From positions 61,399 to 125,398 of the forward strand of contig JAJPHN010000013.1 of NCBI GenBank assembly GCA_021325235.1: a DNA stretch of 64,000 nt, in the 5' to 3' direction. Below the pieces are notes generated by a model. It was not told the origin of the DNA. It did no database searches and worked only from the letters and a program-made list of their open reading frames with translations. The translations under genes were made by a program, and so were the position numbers. The stretch is from Terriglobia bacterium (lineage in GTDB: Bacteria > Acidobacteriota > Terriglobia > Bryobacterales > Bryobacteraceae). Positions 61,610-64,000 of the stretch are shown in pieces (position 1 is the stretch's first letter; each line of letters begins with the position of its first letter).

Positions 61610-62643
61610 TGGCAAATTCCGATTTACTTCCACGGGGTTATGAGGCGCTGCTGCAGGATCTGAAGCAGCGCATTCAGAGTGCTCAACTGCGAGCTTCCGT
61701 CTCAGTGAACCGCGAGCTCGTCCTGCTCTACTGGAGCATCGGGCGAGAGATTCTCCTGCGGCAAGCTCAGGAGAACTGGGGAACGAAGGTCATTGATCGG
61801 TTGGCAGACGATCTCAAACGGGCCTTTCCTTCAATGAAAGGCTTCTCGCCTCGAAATCTCAAGTACATGCGGGCTTTTGCAGAGGCTTGGCCGGGTGAGG
61901 AATTTGTGCAGCAGGTTGCTGCACTAATTCCCTGGTTCCACAATTGCGTCCTGCTCGATAAGTTGAAAAATGAGAGCGACCGGATCTGGTACGCGAAAGC
62001 CGCAATACAGTACGGCTGGAGCCGGAACGTTCTTGTTCATCAAATAGAGAGCGCCTTTCGTAGACGTTCGGGAGCGGCAGTAACCAACTTTGAACGGACG
62101 CTTTCGCCTCCGCAGTCTGATTTAGCCCAGCAAATCACAAAGGACCCGTACACTTTCGATTTCCTGATGCTCGGAGAGGACGCTCGCGAGCGCCAGCTCG
62201 AACACGGGCTGCTCCAGCACTTGAGAAAGTTTCTGCTTGAGCTTGGAGTCGGTTTCGCCTTCGTGGCAAGTCAGTACAGACTGGAGGTCGGAGAAAGCGA
62301 TTTCTTTATCGATCTCCTCTTTTACCACCTGAAGCTGCGTTGCTTCGTTGTCATCGATCTAAAGGCAACCGCCTTTCAACCGGAATTTGCCGGCAAGATG
62401 AACTTCTACCTAGCGGCCGTCGACGACCTCTTGAAGCACAAAGACGATCAGCCCAGCATCGGCCTCATCATTTGCAAGACAAAGGACCGCATCATAGCGG
62501 AGTACGCTCTCCGGAATACAAATGCTCCGATTGGGATTTCGGAGTACCGCCTGGCGGAGGCACTACCCGCTTCGCTGGAAGGTATCCTCCCCACTGTTGA
62601 GGAACTTGAGGCTGAACTTGGCAAAGACAACCGAAGCCATTAA
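61609..62643 (+). CDS. DUF1016 / YhcG-type PD-(D/E)XK nuclease-like protein
   Basis: 344 residues from ATG 61609, overlapping the previous stop. The N-terminal helical domain (about 10-150) begins LLQDLKQRIQSAQLRASVSVNRELVLLYWSIGREIL, the YhcG_N pattern. The C-terminal PD-(D/E)XK fold (about 180-330) has GESDFFIDLLFYHLKLRCFVVIDLK, with Asp and the IDLK catalytic core, then FQPEFAGKMNFYLAAVDD. Relatives occur beside restriction-modification genes and on mobile DNA; biochemical function is not settled. It is bracketed by two identical 25-bp repeats. Confidence 0.9.
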   Translation: MANSDLLPRGYEALLQDLKQRIQSAQLRASVSVNRELVLLYWSIGREILLRQAQENWGTKVIDRLADDLKRAFPSMKGFSPRNLKYMRAFAEAWPGEEFVQQVAALIPWFHNCVLLDKLKNESDRIWYAKAAIQYGWSRNVLVHQIESAFRRRSGAAVTNFERTLSPPQSDLAQQITKDPYTFDFLMLGEDARERQLEHGLLQHLRKFLLELGVGFAFVASQYRLEVGESDFFIDLLFYHLKLRCFVVIDLKATAFQPEFAGKMNFYLAAVDDLLKHKDDQPSIGLIICKTKDRIIAEYALRNTNAPIGISEYRLAEALPASLEGILPTVEELEAELGKDNRSH

Positions 62644-62665
62644 TTTCGCCTCGCACTGAATCCTT

Positions 62666-62690
62666 AAGATTTCCACGGGACTTTAGGGGC
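62666..62690 (+). repeat. Replicon repeat copy 2
   Basis: Identical to 61570-61594 over 25 bp, lying 23 bp after the DUF1016 stop. The pair are direct repeats 1096 bp apart that flank exactly that gene. It also separates the DUF1016 gene from the minus-strand nucleotidyltransferase gene. Confidence 0.9.
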
Positions 62691-62720
62691 ACTTCACAGC
62701 GCCGCGCGAAGATTGTGGCG

Positions 62721-63401
62721 TTATCGAGTCTTCTTGGACGGCTGCACCGACGCCACTCGTCGAAAGATGACCCTATGAGGTGTGGCAGCGAGCCAGTTCG
62801 CGTCCCACTCGACCAGGCTTATAGCTCTGGAGCGATTCTTCAGGAACAGCCGGACCTCGCGCTCTGGCCAGTAAGCCTCGTCCACAATGTTTCTGAAGTT
62901 TCTGCCCTGCTCCCGGGCCATGCGGCGTCGTAAATCTGCTGCTTTAGAGTATTCCTCGCCATCGAGCTTGCGTTCGATCCGCACGCAAACATCGATGTCG
63001 TTAACGCTTTGCTGCTGTTTGAGCATACTTCCAAACAGCGCGACCTCTTCAACCCAATACAGGAAGTCGCAGGCTGGAGAGTTCACGAAATGGACACGAT
63101 CAAGAAGCTCCCTTAGCTTCTGGTCGGCTGTCTGACGGCGCAGCGATTTGGCGGCAGAGGCGGACGCCAAAGCATTGCCCTTGGTCGTATTCCGCCAAGC
63201 GCCTCGAAAGCTGGGCGAGGCTTCGATATAACCTTCCTCGGCAAGGCTACGGAGAACAGCCGCGCAGTGCCGATCCGAAAGTTTCAACACGGCTTTCAAA
63301 GTTTGCCTGCCCCAACCGTGGTCGTGCATGGTTTCGCGCAAAAACCGGCGAACCTCCAACACAGGGAGTCCGGCGATTTCGGTTTTAGATTCAACCCGCA
63401 T
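62721..63401 (-). CDS. Winged-helix plus nucleotidyltransferase protein
   Basis: 226 residues. Residues about 10-75 form a winged-helix domain (FLRETMHDHGWGRQTLKAVLKLSDRHCAAVLRSLAEEGYIE). Residues about 90-215 are a MNT-type nucleotidyltransferase: ALFGSMLKQQQSVNDIDVCVRI, with the Gly-Ser at 124-125 and catalytic Asp135/Asp137. It is opposite in direction to repA. The same pairing of domains is found in proteins of mobile DNA and in nucleotidyltransferase-type antitoxin/toxin families; no HEPN partner is visible. AMP or nucleotide transfer to a target is inferred only from the fold. Confidence 0.82.
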   Translation of the reverse strand: MRVESKTEIAGLPVLEVRRFLRETMHDHGWGRQTLKAVLKLSDRHCAAVLRSLAEEGYIEASPSFRGAWRNTTKGNALASASAAKSLRRQTADQKLRELLDRVHFVNSPACDFLYWVEEVALFGSMLKQQQSVNDIDVCVRIERKLDGEEYSKAADLRRRMAREQGRNFRNIVDEAYWPEREVRLFLKNRSRAISLVEWDANWLAATPHRVIFRRVASVQPSKKTR

Positions 63402-63461
63402 TGCAGCTTTCTACTGAGCAGCTTTTCAATCAGTTTATTCGCTCATTCCTGGCTCGGTCTA

Positions 63462-63500
63462 GAGGCACGGGACTTTAGGGGCGCTCTCGATCGGTGCCTC
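63462..63500 (+). repeat. Replicon repeat copy 3 inside a 7-bp inverted repeat
   Basis: The core at 63466-63489 matches 61578-61601 over 24 bp. It is framed by GAGGCAC (63462-63468) and GTGCCTC (63494-63500), perfect inverted arms not present around copies 1 and 2. It sits upstream of the minus-strand nucleotidyltransferase start, so it could also bear on that gene's promoter. Confidence 0.8.
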
Positions 63501-63609
63501 GAATACGGCTTTCTCTACGCACAGCGCGGCGGCTAAGTTTCCACATTTTCACAGAACTGCGCGCCTAATCAGGTTATACGTAAGGGTTGTCAGGATATAT
63601 AAAGAGAAA

Positions 63610-63682
63610 GCCCCCAGAAGCCCGGACTTGCGCCCCTAAAAGCCCGTAAATGACGTTAAATGCGCCCCTAAAGTCCTGTGGA
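63610..63682 (-). repeat. Inverted iteron cluster, candidate replication origin
   Basis: Three copies of the repeat in the opposite orientation: 63662-63682 (one mismatch to copy 1 over 21 bp), 63630-63647 (two or three mismatches) and a degenerate copy at 63610-63625. The first two start 32 bp apart, the last two 20 bp apart, near whole helical turns. An AT-rich stretch (GGATATATAAAGAG, 63594-63607) lies next to them. The array and melt-prone DNA in a region without genes look like an iteron origin. Confidence 0.65.
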
Positions 63683-63829
63683 TTATTCCGCATGCGCAAT
63701 CCTATCCACTTCTGGCTACTGCCGCGCTTTCTCTAAAATTGTCGCTGTCTCGCAAAGATGGGGCACCCACACGATTCGCGCGCAATACAATCATTCAGTA
63801 ACCGTGGCTACAAAGAGTAAACGTCCACC

Positions 63830-63873
63830 TTCCCAAGCTGAGAATGGGGGTTCGATTCCCCTCTCCCGCCCCA
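63830..63873 (+). other. tRNA-Gly(CCC) 3' fragment, candidate attachment site
   Basis: Anticodon loop TTCCCAA, 3' anticodon strand GCTGA, variable region, T arm GGGGG-TTCGATT-CCCCT, acceptor half CTCCCGC, discriminator C and CCA. The 5' anticodon strand does not pair (CCACC against GCTGA) and no D arm or 5' acceptor lies upstream, so only the 3' half exists. It is a different isoacceptor from the fragment at 59895-59939 and on the opposite strand. Confidence 0.72.
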
Positions 63874-64000
63874 CGTTTTTCAATGGCTTAGCTCGATTTA
63901 CCGCGATTTGTAGTCCCTTCTTAACGTATTAATCGCATTCTTAAACGCTGTAAGTGATTGATTTTGCGATCCGCCATGACGCGGAATGCCAGCCGTGCCG

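Larger units (their letters stand above)
63402..64000. other. Non-coding right end of the element
   Basis: About 600 bp with no gene I can support. It holds repeat copy 3, the inverted iteron cluster and the second tRNA fragment. The last 120 bp beyond 63880 show no recognised gene and may belong to chromosome or to the next element. Confidence 0.5.

Noticed and set aside
60144..63700. CRISPR array interpretation of the repeated sequence
   Set aside because: Copies are separated by whole genes or irregular distances, occur in both orientations and have no uniform spacers or cas genes. An iteron or recombination repeat fits better.

Overview
The window is GC-rich, densely coded bacterial DNA. 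It most resembles an acidobacterium of the Bryobacter/Solibacter type. This is an inference from gene content: a secreted VWFA-related protein paired with a very large secreted partner, an Oar-like receptor with a carboxypeptidase-regulatory N-terminus, PEP-CTERM proteins, a beta-propeller/phosphoesterase fusion, TPR glycosyl- and sulfotransferases, and an ileS-lspA-lgt run. No rRNA gene, complete tRNA gene or CRISPR array was found.

Layout. 1-10.9 kb: the end of a flavin disulfide reductase, an M50-type membrane protease, a glutaryl-CoA dehydrogenase-like enzyme, a secreted M24 aminopeptidase, a TPR-GT41 glycosyltransferase, then ileS, lspA and lgt (translation and lipoprotein maturation). 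10.9-16.7 kb: a large FAD/Fe-S oxidoreductase and two aminotransferases. 16.7-26.4 kb: secreted carbohydrate and phosphate scavenging (GH27, GH51, an alkaline phosphatase family protein), a PEP-CTERM protein, an AraC regulator and a methyltransferase. 26.4-27.3 kb: a RES/Xre toxin-antitoxin pair with a candidate operator. 27.4-31.8 kb: a 1126-residue secreted protein and a VWFA protein. 31.8-42.8 kb: a GNAT enzyme, polA with a degenerate proofreading site, a lipoprotein cyclophilin, a DUF892 protein, a split biotin carboxylase, a DnaC-like ATPase, an SDR, a broken hydrolase, a STAS protein and an Hsp70-like ATPase. 43-59.5 kb: a propeller-phosphoesterase, a two-component system, a TPR-sulfotransferase, two outer-membrane receptors, a HAD-ATPase fusion and a second PEP-CTERM protein.

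59.9-63.9 kb is the most unusual part. It looks like an integrated plasmid-type replicon. It has a RepA-family initiator, a small protein that is essentially DnaA domain IV alone, a DUF1016-type nuclease, and a winged-helix/nucleotidyltransferase protein. It also has five or six copies of a CGGGACTTTAGGGGC repeat, arranged both around the cargo genes and as an inverted cluster that could be an origin. A strong hairpin overlaps the rep Shine-Dalgarno sequence. The segment is bounded by two different tRNA-Gly 3' fragments, both broken in the anticodon loop, which are typical integration scars. No integrase is visible inside the window.
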